The notes under the pieces are model-generated. The model was not told where the DNA came from, searched no databases, and worked only from the letters and a program-made list of their open reading frames with translations. Positions 28,001 to 37,319 of a DNA stretch of 64,000 nucleotides are shown here, piece after piece; the first letter of the stretch is position 1, and each line of letters opens with the position of its first letter. The translations under genes were made by a program, and so were the position numbers. Origin of the DNA: Sphingobacterium sp. SYP-B4668 (lineage in GTDB: Bacteria; Bacteroidota; Bacteroidia; Sphingobacteriales; Sphingobacteriaceae); assembly GCF_027627455.1 (NCBI RefSeq), contig NZ_CP115483.1, forward strand, positions 4,216,001 through 4,280,000. Reading direction: 5' to 3'.

Positions 28001-30336
28001 TCATACTATCAAATAAAGGTCAAGAGCTCAAGATTGTATCCCAAGACTCTTCATTCAACTCTCCTATCAATCTTTCTTTCAACAACTTTCGAATTGAGAC
28101 CTTCTCTCAAATGCTGGAATCGGAAATGCTTAATCTAGGGGGTGGAATCAATGGCACTGCAACTGTATCCAGACTAGACAGCAAGCCTGTTTTCGTATCC
28201 GACCTTACCATCGACAAGTTCTATTTTGGAAAAGACACGGTAGGAAATGTGTCCATAAAGGTCAATAATGAAATCGAGAACACCTACGCCGCCGATGTCC
28301 ACATTACCGAAAATGGAAATGATGTCCAATTGCTGGGTGAGTATATCAGTCCCCCCGATGGTAAATCATACTTCAAAGCAACGCTAGACCTCAAACCATT
28401 GAAGATGAAAACAGTAGAAGCATTCAGTCTAGGCTATCTTCAGCGTACGGAAGGCAATTTAGAGGGAAGATTAGATATCAGTGGTACTACCGACGACCCT
28501 AAAATCAAGGGAGACCTCGTATTTCAGGATGCTCGTCTAAATGTTACCATGTTGAATGCAGATTTCTACATGGACGACCAGACCATATCTTTCAATGACG
28601 CCGGCTTAGCATTCCGCGAATTCCAGATAAAAGATAATAGGGGCAATATGGCCAAGATTAATGGTTCTATCGAAACAAAAGACTATACTGATTTTGACTT
28701 CAACCTCAATGTCAATACCGACGATTTCACAGTCGTCAACTCCACCCGTGAAGACAACGACCTTTTCTTCGGAAAGCTCTTTGTCACTTCTACCCTTCGT
28801 ATCCGTGGAGATATGCACAAACCCGTAGTAGACGGTAATATCAAGGCAAACGATAAAACCGACTTTGTATTTATCGTCCCCAATGACAATCCAGGTATGG
28901 TACAGCGGGATGGCGTAGTTCGATTTGTCAACAAGAGTGACACTTCAGCGGCCAATGTGTTTGCAAAGTTAGACTCCATGACGACCACTACCCACCTTTC
29001 GGGTATAGACCTGACACTCAACCTACAAACGGACAAAGAGGCAAAATTCAAAATCATCATGGATGAAGGCTCCAAGGACGCCTTGAATATACAAGGTACA
29101 GCAGAGCTTAACATGGGAATTGATGCCAGTGAGAAAATCACGATGTCCGGAACATTTACAGTAGAAAAAGGGAATTATTCATTTAGTTTTGGGCCAATCA
29201 GCAAGGAATTTGATTTTCAAAAAGGAAGTACTATCACTTGGAATGGAGACCCACTGGATGCTCAATTAGGTATCACAGCCGTATATAAAAACAAATTTCC
29301 AACATTGGAGCTCGTCCAGAATCAAATTGGTACAGAGTCCGCTAATCTGTATAAGCAGCGTGTCCCGTTTGACGTCAAGCTACTATTGACTGGCGAACTA
29401 TTCAAACCTGCCATCAACTTTGACATCGACTTGGACGAAAAAAATGCAATTGTGTCCCAAGATGTAGTAAGCAAGGTCAATAATGCACTTACTGCACTAC
29501 GTGAAGACCAATCTGAATTGAATAAACAGGTCTTTTCGCTGATTATACTAGGACGTTTCATGGCTTCCAATCCATTTGAAAGTTTGTCTGGAGGTGGCGG
29601 TTTAGAAGGTACGGCTAGAAATACGATGAGTTCATTCCTGAGTGGTCAGCTCAATGCATTAGCATCGGACCTTATCAAAGGTGTTGAACTTGATTTTGGT
29701 TTGGAATCCTCGCAAGACTATCTCACGGGCTCTGGCGATACCCGTACAGATTTAAATATTGGTGTATCCAAGATGTTATTTGACGATCGTCTCAAAATTA
29801 CTATTGGTTCTAACTTCGAAGTCGAAGGTGGTTCAAGACCTGGTGAGCAGGCAAACAATATTGCAGGTGACATTTCATTAGATTACCAATTATCCCAAGA
29901 TGGCCGCTATTTTGCGCGGGTATATCGCAAAAACCAATACCAAGCCACTTTGCAAGGACAATTCGTAGAGACAGGGATAGGGTTTATCATCAATATGGAC
30001 TACAATAAGTTTCGCGAGATATTCATGAACACCAAACAGCTCCAGCAGTACTACGACACGGAGAGCAAAGGATTCAGAAGAAGATTCGATGTTGAACGCA
30101 TGAATACCGATTCGGTATATAGAGACAGCGTGCGAACAGTAATCCGAGACAGCCTTATGATTCACAGTCCAGAATATCGAAAAAGACAAGAAGAGAAATT
30201 GAAAGAGCAAGAGACATTAAAAAAGGATTCGCTAGAGGGCACCACCAACCAGAGTCCAGCATCAAAACCAACGGACACCGTTAAATTTATTGTTCGAAAT
30301 GAAGAAATAGAAAGGAGACCCAATGAAAACCAATAA
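25045..30336 (+). CDS. tamB: TamB-like translocation and assembly module protein
   Basis: A 1763-residue AsmA/TamB-type protein. A signal anchor spans residues 8-30 (TILWIIGSVIALLLLAIFLI). Over a thousand residues of repetitive beta-rich sequence follow, predicted to form a hydrophobic groove across the periplasm, and the DUF490 C-terminal domain (about 1250-1650) closes the chain. TamB proteins help insert outer-membrane proteins or move lipids. The start is a TTG: an in-frame TAG at 25012 lies just upstream, and no in-frame ATG precedes the anchor. It overlaps the BamA-like partner gene by 14 bases. Confidence 0.9.
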   Translation: MNKFGRIALKTILWIIGSVIALLLLAIFLIRLPSVQNYVVGKVTNYVENKIGTPVKIGYIKIEFPKNLVLQNLYLEDESKDTLVATEELKVDINMLKLLKNTVEIQEISLKGATAKINRSLPDSAFNFDYIVKAFSSEKESTPTADTSSAMLFNIEKVNLDKIRFVYKDDVIGTSAEINLLHFDTRIKTFDLTQNMTFDLPTVNIDGLQAIVKQWSPMTASNAPKAEDFGITDSSVKEADLLPNVGIKTANLKNIKVRYSDASSAMDTQFDIKKLLANIHQIDLNKEIVTLDNIALDGSDSEVIFGKLAKSTTTKTTTADTSASNNWIVSANEIVINKTNFLFRDDNQARMKGFDYGNIKIQDLAGNLENLYYSSDSLSGALNSLSAKDHSGFEIKQMKGDFIYTNTGATIENLYAETPNTLIRDYIKIAYPSLEVVSSKPETLVLDANIRKSHLGMKDIQFFAPFLDTMQVMKPLMTKTFFIDGRVKGKMNDLQIPNLEFKTLNRTHIIASAHIKGLPDVDKMNIDLKLKKLTTGRKDLEQLIAKSMLPDSIQLPTSIGLTGTFNGGMKGFNADLALKTEQGNAFFDGKLNMAGRDTSYDARLRIEDFNIGSVLNMDSTLGIIAVEADVKGHGLNPKTMEADVKGTLLRLDAMGYKYQNIDLNLSASKGDVKGSVSSADPNLDLDLQASADMRGQYPKVKVDMMIDSINLKNLKLMDQDLRYHGKIVADFETADPNFLNGRIDIINSSIAYNNDRFVLDSVSLVAKADTSRNQLMLQSEFLKAHLVGKYKLTELSAAMQDILRIYYQPNANPTVIPPYSPQNFEFSAQLNNSRFIRDFFPDLEELRPVTIDGTFDSQTKSILAKLVAPKVSYAGTKIEDVSLDINTVDSTMYYSTLISKIAVSNIELVNTVLSGKVIQNNLDFGLWIKDKQDKEQYYLGANMKVNDDNYILSLLENGLMLNYETWHIAEGNGLSFGKEGIRAEDFILSNKGQELKIVSQDSSFNSPINLSFNNFRIETFSQMLESEMLNLGGGINGTATVSRLDSKPVFVSDLTIDKFYFGKDTVGNVSIKVNNEIENTYAADVHITENGNDVQLLGEYISPPDGKSYFKATLDLKPLKMKTVEAFSLGYLQRTEGNLEGRLDISGTTDDPKIKGDLVFQDARLNVTMLNADFYMDDQTISFNDAGLAFREFQIKDNRGNMAKINGSIETKDYTDFDFNLNVNTDDFTVVNSTREDNDLFFGKLFVTSTLRIRGDMHKPVVDGNIKANDKTDFVFIVPNDNPGMVQRDGVVRFVNKSDTSAANVFAKLDSMTTTTHLSGIDLTLNLQTDKEAKFKIIMDEGSKDALNIQGTAELNMGIDASEKITMSGTFTVEKGNYSFSFGPISKEFDFQKGSTITWNGDPLDAQLGITAVYKNKFPTLELVQNQIGTESANLYKQRVPFDVKLLLTGELFKPAINFDIDLDEKNAIVSQDVVSKVNNALTALREDQSELNKQVFSLIILGRFMASNPFESLSGGGGLEGTARNTMSSFLSGQLNALASDLIKGVELDFGLESSQDYLTGSGDTRTDLNIGVSKMLFDDRLKITIGSNFEVEGGSRPGEQANNIAGDISLDYQLSQDGRYFARVYRKNQYQATLQGQFVETGIGFIINMDYNKFREIFMNTKQLQQYYDTESKGFRRRFDVERMNTDSVYRDSVRTVIRDSLMIHSPEYRKRQEEKLKEQETLKKDSLEGTTNQSPASKPTDTVKFIVRNEEIERRPNENQ

Positions 30337-32635
30337 CCTACAAACGGCACTCTGGTCTGCTCTTCTTTTGATTACCATATCCGGATGTAGCACAAAGAAG
30401 CATCTACCCGAGGGCGAATCGCTCTACGACAACGGCGAAGTAATCATCAATTCGGATACTATTCCAGCGGAATATAAGAAAATCATGTCCACCAAATTGG
30501 AAGAGCTTTTGATGCCCAAACCCAATAAAAAACTATTGGGCATGCGCATCAAAAGCGGCTTATATTATATGGGGGGAGGTGACTCCACGAGCAATAACCT
30601 TGTCCGTAACTGGATTAAAAAATTAGGGTCAAAACCTGTTCTTCTTAGTGATGTCAATCGAGAATACAACGAAAACCTCGTACGGAATCGTCTTGAAAAC
30701 TTTGGCTTTTTCAATGCCGAAGTCACTTCAGATACGACTATTGCCAATAAAGAAGCTACAGTTACCTATACAGCTACCCCGCATTTGATTTATAAAATCA
30801 AGTCCGTCAAATTTGACATTGACAGCACGACACAGATTGGAAAAGACATTATGGCGACTAGGGACCAATCGTTACTTCAGGTTGGCAAGAATTACAATTT
30901 GGATATTATTCTCAACGAACGAGATCGAATTGATAATGATCTCAAGAACAAAGGCTATTATTATTTCAATCCCGAACATATATTAGTAGAGGTTGACAGC
31001 TCCATTGGTGACCACAAAGTCAATATGTACGTCATTTTAAAGCCCGAAACTCCTCAACAGGCCAAAAACCCTCAACAGATTGGCGATATTTATATATACC
31101 CCAATTATCAATTGGGAAACGAAGGCTACCAGCAAACCAAACCCCGTAACGCGGAGCTATTTCGTGACAATTATTATGTAATAGATCGCAAGAATACGTT
31201 CCGCAAGCCCGTTATCACCAATCATGTTTTCTTCAAACGTGGAGACAAGTATAATCGTCACGATCACAATCTAACGATTAACCATTTGGTCAACTTAAAT
31301 AGTTTCAAATTTGTCAAAAACAATTTCGTCCCCTCACCAGACTCTGCTAATACCCTTGACGTTTATTACTACCTTACTCCCCTTCCCAAGAAATCGCTAA
31401 GATTGGAATTGCTCGGAAAGATGGCCTCTGTATACAATGGTTCAGAGGCGAATGTCACTTGGACAATGCGTAATGCCTTCAAAGGCGCTGAACAATTGTC
31501 GCTTAATGTATTTGGAGGATATGAGACCCAAACTGGGGGAAGTGTCAATCTTAATTCGAGTTACTACCGTTACGGTGCCGAGCTTACTCTCTCTTTTCCT
31601 CGAATTTTGAGTCCCTTTAAATGGTCGGGAACACGCAAATATATACCCAAAACTTACTTTAAGGCCGGTTACGAGTTCTTGAACCGTAAGTCTGCATATA
31701 GATTAAACTCCATTAGTTTTGATTATGGATACGCTTGGAAAGAGACAGACGAAAAACAACACGACCTCAGCGTATTGGAGATAGCCTATGTCCAACCCAA
31801 AAACATCTCTGCAGAATATCAAGCCCAAATGGATACCGTCCCGGCCTTACGGCATATTGTAGACCCACAGTTTTCATTCGGTCCGGTCTACAATTACACA
31901 TATACCAACACCATGAATGCTGCCTTGAAAAACACCTTCTATTTCAAAGGAGGCCTGGACTTATCAGGAAATGTACTTGGACTGATACAGGGTGCTAATT
32001 ATGCAGAGGGAAAACGTCACAAGATTTTCAATGCCTTCTACTCACAGTATGTCAAGATACAGGCCGACGCCCGACACTACCTTAAGTTGACCGAAACATC
32101 CCAACTTGCTTCTCGCATTGGCATCGGGTGGAGTCACTCCTATGGCAACTCCAACTCTCTACCATATTTGAAACAATATTATGTCGGGGGCCCAAATAGC
32201 TTAAGAGCCTTTCGAGCTAGAGGTATTGGCCCTGGTAGTAACAAGCCACAAAATATAGGACAAGACAACTTTTTTGCCGATCAGACAGGTGACTTAAAAT
32301 TGGAGCTCAACACAGAATATCGCGCAAAACTAGCTAGCATTGTCCATTGGGCGGCTTTTATTGACGCTGGAAACGTCTGGCTTCAAAATGAAGACCCGGA
32401 CAAACCAGGTGCAAAATTTTCTAAAAATTTCATCAATGAGCTTGCCGTAGGTGGAGGTGCTGGTTTACGTTTCGACTTTACGTTCTTAATCCTTCGAACT
32501 GACTTTGCCATTCCGTTCCGCGTTCCCTATCTCCCAAAAGGAGAGCGGTGGGTTTTTAAGGATATCGATTTTGGAAGTAAGACTTGGAGAAAGAACAACT
32601 TAATGTTCAACCTAGCAATCGGTTATCCATTCTAA
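30323..32635 (+). CDS. BamA/TamA-family outer-membrane protein with lipoprotein signal
   Basis: A 770-residue protein. It begins with a lipobox-type signal (TISGC, Cys22). POTRA-like repeats follow (about 100-330; LENFGFFNAEV, VKFDIDS), then a 16-strand barrel domain of the Omp85 type (about 370-770) with PYLKQYYVGGPNSLRAFRARGIGPG, the conserved loop-6 VRGF/Y-like region, and a C-terminal Phe. It is the outer-membrane half paired with the TamB-like protein encoded immediately upstream (14-base overlap). The likely role is assembly of outer-membrane proteins or envelope lipid transport. Confidence 0.9.
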   Translation: MKTNNLQTALWSALLLITISGCSTKKHLPEGESLYDNGEVIINSDTIPAEYKKIMSTKLEELLMPKPNKKLLGMRIKSGLYYMGGGDSTSNNLVRNWIKKLGSKPVLLSDVNREYNENLVRNRLENFGFFNAEVTSDTTIANKEATVTYTATPHLIYKIKSVKFDIDSTTQIGKDIMATRDQSLLQVGKNYNLDIILNERDRIDNDLKNKGYYYFNPEHILVEVDSSIGDHKVNMYVILKPETPQQAKNPQQIGDIYIYPNYQLGNEGYQQTKPRNAELFRDNYYVIDRKNTFRKPVITNHVFFKRGDKYNRHDHNLTINHLVNLNSFKFVKNNFVPSPDSANTLDVYYYLTPLPKKSLRLELLGKMASVYNGSEANVTWTMRNAFKGAEQLSLNVFGGYETQTGGSVNLNSSYYRYGAELTLSFPRILSPFKWSGTRKYIPKTYFKAGYEFLNRKSAYRLNSISFDYGYAWKETDEKQHDLSVLEIAYVQPKNISAEYQAQMDTVPALRHIVDPQFSFGPVYNYTYTNTMNAALKNTFYFKGGLDLSGNVLGLIQGANYAEGKRHKIFNAFYSQYVKIQADARHYLKLTETSQLASRIGIGWSHSYGNSNSLPYLKQYYVGGPNSLRAFRARGIGPGSNKPQNIGQDNFFADQTGDLKLELNTEYRAKLASIVHWAAFIDAGNVWLQNEDPDKPGAKFSKNFINELAVGGGAGLRFDFTFLILRTDFAIPFRVPYLPKGERWVFKDIDFGSKTWRKNNLMFNLAIGYPF

Positions 32636-32757
32636 TGTTCCACATGGAATATACATTTCCAAGCCCAGTTATATTTTCAAAATCATTCCCTTTTGGGATA
32701 ATTATTGGTTATATTTACAGTACACTCAATAATTAAGTTAAACTAATTACAAGGTCT

Positions 32758-33696
32758 ATGAAGATAACAGTCGTAGGTGCTGGAGCCGTAGGTGCTACTA
32801 CAGCAGATAATCTGGTCAGAAGAAGCGTTGCTGAAGAAATTATATTGCTGGATATCAAAGAGGGTTTTGCTGAAGGCAAGGCTCAGGATATTTCCCAAAC
32901 AGCTGCGCTTTTGGGCTTTGACGCCAAGATTAAAGGCGTGACCAACGATTATGAGCAGACCGCCGGCTCTACCGTTGCGGTAATCACGTCTGGTATACCG
33001 CGTAAACCTGGGATGACCCGCGAAGAATTGATTGGTACAAATGCCAACATCGTCAAATCAGTCGTCGAAAACTTGGTTAAATATTCACCTGACATTATTA
33101 TCGTCATTGTATCCAACCCTATGGACACCATGACCTATCTTGCATTGAAAGCCAGTGGCCTTCCCAAACACAGGATTATCGGAATGGGCGGCACTTTGGA
33201 TTCGGCAAGATTTAAATATCAATTAAGTCAAAAATTAAATGCTTCTCCGGCTGACCTCAATGCTATCGTCATTGGTGGCCATGGGGATACCACAATGATT
33301 CCATTAATTGGGCATGCCACTTGGAATAGCATACCTGTATCCCAGTTTTTGACACCTGAAGAACAAGAGGATATTGTCCAGAAAACCATGGTCGGTGGGG
33401 CTACATTGACGGCATTGATTGGCACATCCGCGTGGTATGCACCTGGTGCTGCCACAGCAGCAGTGGTGGAAAGCATTGTCCGAGATCAAAACAAGCTCTT
33501 TACGGCTTCCGTTTATTTAGAAGGCGAATTTGGTCAGCAAGATATTAACCTAGGCGTTCCTGTCATCATCAATAAAAACGGATGGCAACATATTGTTCCC
33601 ATGGAGTTGACAAGCGTAGAGCAAGAAAAATTGAATGCTAGCGCAACTGCGGTACGCAATATGAACAACGTTCTCAAAGAAATCAAAGTACTTTAG
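32758..33696 (+). CDS. mdh: Malate dehydrogenase
   Basis: A 312-residue NAD-dependent dehydrogenase of the LDH-like MDH class, converting malate and oxaloacetate in the TCA cycle. Seen: Rossmann GAGAVGATTADNL, Asp in LLDIKEG (NAD preference), SGIPRKPGMTREEL (substrate Arg loop), VSNPMDTMTYLA, catalytic His in IGGHGDTTMIP. Length is typical. A strong palindromic terminator follows at 33711-33746. Confidence 0.95.
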   Translation: MKITVVGAGAVGATTADNLVRRSVAEEIILLDIKEGFAEGKAQDISQTAALLGFDAKIKGVTNDYEQTAGSTVAVITSGIPRKPGMTREELIGTNANIVKSVVENLVKYSPDIIIVIVSNPMDTMTYLALKASGLPKHRIIGMGGTLDSARFKYQLSQKLNASPADLNAIVIGGHGDTTMIPLIGHATWNSIPVSQFLTPEEQEDIVQKTMVGGATLTALIGTSAWYAPGAATAAVVESIVRDQNKLFTASVYLEGEFGQQDINLGVPVIINKNGWQHIVPMELTSVEQEKLNASATAVRNMNNVLKEIKVL

Positions 33697-33710
33697 ATAC
33701 ACCATTTTAC

Positions 33711-33746
33711 CACTTCCGTAGTCTATAGACTACGGAAGTGTATTTT
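33711..33746 (+). terminator. Intrinsic terminator of mdh
   Basis: A 30-base perfect palindrome: CACTTCCGTAGTC (33711-33723) pairs with GACTACGGAAGTG (33728-33740), followed by TATTTT. Confidence 0.85.
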
Positions 33747-33782
33747 CATGCTATTCAATAAAATAGTATCCCACAAACACTT

Positions 33783-34226
33783 ATGACCATTATCCCTTTC
33801 ACGCTATTGAATCTTCAAGGCGATGGCTATCATATTATTATTGATGTCGAGATATTTGACACTCCCTTTAAAATGGTCCTCGATACCGGGGCCTCAAAAA
33901 CAGTTCTAGACAAGACCACCGTCATGGCATCAGGACTTGCCGAACACGACCTTCAAAGCACCAACATCCTATCTACAGGGTTGGGCACTAATTCTATGGA
34001 AAGCTTTACCCTGCACCTGCCGAAAATCAAGATACAAGATTGGCAAACCAAAAAGATAGATGTCGCTGTACTTGATCTGAGCGCAATTAACTACGCCTAT
34101 GGTCAAATGGAGTTGCCGTTAGTAATTGGGGTATTGGGTGGCGATATTCTGACTCGGTATGGAGCAGTGATTGACTACAACAAATGTACGATTAAGCTTC
34201 GGAGCCGTCCCGTTCGTAGAAGTTAA
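33783..34226 (+). CDS. Retropepsin-like aspartic protease family protein
   Basis: A 147-residue protein with the aspartic-protease signature VLDTGASKTVLDKTTV (Asp-Thr-Gly) near residue 38, and GVLGGDILTRYGAVIDY resembling the flap/second loop region. One DTG per chain means it must dimerise to make an active site, as retroviral proteases do. No signal peptide is seen, so it is probably cytoplasmic. Its 3' end overlaps the convergent MFS gene by 35 bases. Substrate is unknown. Confidence 0.8.
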   Translation: MTIIPFTLLNLQGDGYHIIIDVEIFDTPFKMVLDTGASKTVLDKTTVMASGLAEHDLQSTNILSTGLGTNSMESFTLHLPKIKIQDWQTKKIDVAVLDLSAINYAYGQMELPLVIGVLGGDILTRYGAVIDYNKCTIKLRSRPVRRS

Positions 34227-35442
34227 ACTTGAATAACCTGCGGTGTATATGCAAACGAAGATATGTGTAATAGGCAATGGATACCATTATACCTGCACCT
34301 CCCATAACATATAGCGTATGCCTTAATCCGATATACTCGGCTATTGCACCTACCAAAAGGCTCCCTAGCGGAAATACACCTTGGAAAGCCATTACATAGT
34401 AGCTGATTGCGCGGGCACGATAAGCAGGTATTGCATGCGTCTGGATGTAGGTATTGATACTCGAATTTTGCACCATCATCGCAAAAGAAATAACCATCGT
34501 GTATAGCAGGGCGAAGATGAGCATCTTGGACCCGGCCAAGAATACAAGCCCCACCCCCATTGCAAAAGCAGAGAAAAGCACGCCATAGCGTAAGTTGGCT
34601 CCCGATTTGAGCCTTGCCATATTGAATGCTCCTAACATTGCCCCTAGTCCAGCGGCACTTTCAAACCAAGAAAAAGTATCCGCATCACCCGAAAACATAT
34701 CCTTTGCAATAGCGGGAAGAAGTGACGTATACGGTATTACAAACGCGCTGGAAAGCGACAGCAGGATGATGAGGGATGATATATGAGGCGAATGCCGTAA
34801 ATAATTAAATCCTTCCACCAATCCTCTCCACGTACTTTCCTTAACGCTCACCACCTCTTTTTCCTCGACTTTCATTAATAGAAGCATTCCGATGACAGGG
34901 ATAAAACTCAAAAAATTAAGACCAAAACATACCAATTCTCCGTATTCGCTAAGCAAAAAACCACCTATAGCAGGTCCCACCATTCTAGCTGCATTGAAAA
35001 CAGAAGAGTTAAGCGCAATTGCATTTGGCAGATCTTTTTTCTGATCGACCAACAACACCATTAATGATTGTCTCCCCAAGACATCATATGCGTTGATCAC
35101 CCCTTGCAAAAAGCCCAAAATACTCAACCACAAGACAGATTCCCATTTCATATATACCAGTAATGTGAGTAAGCCCGCCTGCATCATCAATCCAATCTGG
35201 GTAAGGAACACAAGCTTGTATTTCTTGTGTTTATCAACAAAACTTCCGATAAATGGCGAGAAGAACAAGGACGGAGACAAGGATATGAATGTGACCAACC
35301 CCAGTATGAAAACAGAATCTGTAAGCCTATAGACCAACCAACTTATCGCCACACGTTGCATCCAAGTGCCTAGTAGGGATATGGACTGACCGAATACGTG
35401 TAATCTGAAGTTGGGATATTGAAGTGACCTAAAGAGCTGCAT
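34192..35442 (-). CDS. MFS transporter (EntS/MFS_3 type)
   Basis: A 416-residue membrane protein with about 12 hydrophobic segments. The first half has features of the enterobactin-exporter-like MFS group (NFRLHVFGQSISLLGTWMQRVAISWLVYRLT, PFIGSFVDKHKKYKLVFLTQ, LGRQSLMVLLVDQKKDLPNAIALNSSVFNAARMVGPAIGG). The substrate is unknown; related proteins export siderophores or drugs. It is monocistronic, and its 3' end runs 35 bases into the retropepsin-like gene on the other strand. Confidence 0.88.
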   Translation of the reverse strand: MQLFRSLQYPNFRLHVFGQSISLLGTWMQRVAISWLVYRLTDSVFILGLVTFISLSPSLFFSPFIGSFVDKHKKYKLVFLTQIGLMMQAGLLTLLVYMKWESVLWLSILGFLQGVINAYDVLGRQSLMVLLVDQKKDLPNAIALNSSVFNAARMVGPAIGGFLLSEYGELVCFGLNFLSFIPVIGMLLLMKVEEKEVVSVKESTWRGLVEGFNYLRHSPHISSLIILLSLSSAFVIPYTSLLPAIAKDMFSGDADTFSWFESAAGLGAMLGAFNMARLKSGANLRYGVLFSAFAMGVGLVFLAGSKMLIFALLYTMVISFAMMVQNSSINTYIQTHAIPAYRARAISYYVMAFQGVFPLGSLLVGAIAEYIGLRHTLYVMGGAGIMVSIAYYTYLRLHIHRRLFKFNFYERDGSEA

Positions 35443-35587
35443 GAAAATGATTTAAGACAAAAGTAGTATTATTGCTTCAAAAAGGCTTTCCTAGAGAAGT
35501 TTCGTTACATTTAATACAGAAAAGTCGATGAAAAGTTTGAAAATCGTGCAATATTCAATTTCATCGATGAGTATACAATATAATAAT

Positions 35588-35595
35588 TACCTTTG
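35588..35595 (+). promoter_or_regulatory. -7 promoter box of the transaldolase gene
   Basis: TACCTTTG (TAnnTTTG) 47 bases before the ATG at 35642. No matching -33 TTTG is obvious. Confidence 0.45.
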
Positions 35596-35641
35596 CAGCA
35601 GAATTAGATTTTCAAACAATTAACAATCAATTTAATACATC

Positions 35642-36301
35642 ATGAAATTTTTTATTGACACCGCTAATCTCGATCAAATTAAAGAAGCACAGGACCTAGG
35701 CGTATTGGATGGTGTGACTACAAATCCAAGTTTGATGGCAAAAGAAGGCATCAGTGGGGAAGAAAACGTCATCAACCACTACAAAGCTATCTGTGCTATC
35801 GTAGATGGAGATGTGAGTGCAGAGGTCATTTCGACGGATTTTGAGACTATGATCAAAGAAGGTGAGGCACTTGCTGCCCTTGACAATAAGATTGTCGTAA
35901 AAGTCCCTATGATCAAAGACGGCATCAAAGCAATCAAATATTTCAGCAAAAAAGGAATAAAAACAAACTGTACATTGGTATTTTCGGCAGGTCAAGCGCT
36001 CCTAGCTGCTAAAGCTGGCGCTACCTACGTATCTCCTTTCATTGGACGTTTAGATGACATTTCGACAGATGGCCTGGCCCTTATCGAAGACATCAGATTA
36101 ATCTATGACAACTACGGTTTCAAGACTCAAATCTTGGCTGCTTCGGTACGCCACAGCGCGCACATCTTAGGATGTGCTAAGATTGGTGCCGATGTCATGA
36201 CAGGTCCATTATCAGCTATTGTTTCCCTACTTAAACACCCATTGACGGACAGTGGACTGGCTCAATTTTTGGCTGATCACGCCAAAGCAGCCGGCAAATA
36301 A
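35642..36301 (+). CDS. Transaldolase (TalC/Fsa small-type family)
   Basis: A 219-residue aldolase of the small transaldolase subfamily, which moves a dihydroxyacetone unit between sugar phosphates in the pentose phosphate pathway. Motifs: FFIDTANLDQIKEA, GVTTNPSLMAKEG, IVVKVPMI (Schiff-base Lys) and YVSPFIGRLDDI. The Phe in SPF fits true transaldolases better than fructose-6-phosphate aldolases, which have Tyr there. Also ILAASVRHSAHI. A terminator follows at 36389-36436. Confidence 0.92.
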   Translation: MKFFIDTANLDQIKEAQDLGVLDGVTTNPSLMAKEGISGEENVINHYKAICAIVDGDVSAEVISTDFETMIKEGEALAALDNKIVVKVPMIKDGIKAIKYFSKKGIKTNCTLVFSAGQALLAAKAGATYVSPFIGRLDDISTDGLALIEDIRLIYDNYGFKTQILAASVRHSAHILGCAKIGADVMTGPLSAIVSLLKHPLTDSGLAQFLADHAKAAGK

Positions 36302-36388
36302 TTCGATAAAAAATCATATTTTCTGCTCAATCCTCTTCCATCTAGTGAAGCTGGTTCAGCACTCAATGGTAAACTAAAAGTCATAAAA

Positions 36389-36436
36389 GACCGAAAACAC
36401 AACAGGAAAATCCCTACCGTGTTTTCGGTTTTTTTA
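36389..36436 (+). terminator. Intrinsic terminator after the transaldolase gene
   Basis: CCGAAAACAC (36391-36400) pairs with GTGTTTTCGG (36419-36428), followed by a run of T. The stem ends only about 30 bases before the next ATG. Confidence 0.8.
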
Positions 36437-36464
36437 TGCCTGAAAGTTTGCCTAAATTTGTATT

Positions 36465-36929
36465 ATGAAAGCGACTGAAAACACCAAAAAAAACGCGGAG
36501 CAAGAGGTGGAGTTCGCCAATCTATTACGGCAGAATAAGCTCAAAGTGACCCAGCCTCGGCTACGTGTTTTGGACATCATTTCAAGCAAGACATCAGCCA
36601 TTTCCCAACCAGATTTAGAGAAGATTGTTGGGACAGAAATAGACCGTGTAACCCTCTATCGTATACTCGCCAATTTCGAAGAGAAGGGTATTCTTCACAA
36701 GATATTTGACCTTAACGGAACAGCCACTTATGCGATTTGTTCAACCCGTTGTTCGGCACATGACCACCATGATCAACACGTCCATTTTATCTGTTCGGTA
36801 TGCAACAGCATCTATTGCCTTGATGAGATATCCATTCCCAAAATAAATTTACCGAACAATTTCAAGCTACACAAAGTCGCCGTTAATGCAGTAGGCTTAT
36901 GTGACAAGTGCTACTCAGCAGCAGAATAA
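36465..36929 (+). CDS. Fur-family metal-responsive transcriptional regulator
   Basis: A 154-residue winged-helix repressor of the Fur/Zur/PerR family. Residues 20-85 form the DNA-binding domain (LKVTQPRLRVLDIISSKTSAISQPDLEKI, IDRVTLYRILANFEEKGILHKI). Residues 95-150 hold the dimer and metal sites: His-rich HDHHDQHVHFIC, then CSVC and a C-terminal CDKC pair, suggesting a structural zinc. The identity of the sensed metal (Fe, Zn or peroxide) cannot be decided from sequence. It is monocistronic with its own terminator. Confidence 0.88.
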   Translation: MKATENTKKNAEQEVEFANLLRQNKLKVTQPRLRVLDIISSKTSAISQPDLEKIVGTEIDRVTLYRILANFEEKGILHKIFDLNGTATYAICSTRCSAHDHHDQHVHFICSVCNSIYCLDEISIPKINLPNNFKLHKVAVNAVGLCDKCYSAAE

Positions 36930-36956
36930 AGCTTACCATTTCACATGCTCAAGTTA

Positions 36957-36998
36957 TACTAGTGCACCATTTTTACAAATGGTGCACTAGGCATTTTT
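36957..36998 (+). terminator. Intrinsic terminator of the Fur-family gene
   Basis: CTAGTGCACCATTT (36959-36972) pairs with AAATGGTGCACTAG (36977-36990), followed by GCATTTTT. Confidence 0.8.
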
Positions 36999-37319
36999 GG
37001 GTAAAATTTCAAAGCTAAAACTATCAAAAATAAAATTGCTAAATTTTACTTAAAAAAATATTACATATTAAAATATAGATAATTATAAGATTTACATATA
37101 TATATGGTTCAATTTAATTTTTTAGCAAAATACATCAAAAAGACCTCAACTAGCCTAAAAGTATCTTCAAAGCACTTTTATCATTTAACAACTTTAGCAT
37201 AAACAAAAACAATAAAATAATAATCAACTAATTACAAATGCTAAAATAAATAATAAGTACACATACATAAACGTTTCAAATTATCACAGCACTTATCCAG
37301 CTGTTTTCACATTTGGTTC
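36999..37319. other. AT-rich intergenic spacer
   Basis: About 320 bases, very rich in A and T with no plausible reading frame, promoter of good quality or repeat. It is followed by the GC-rich structured stretch at 37320-37433. Confidence 0.5.
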
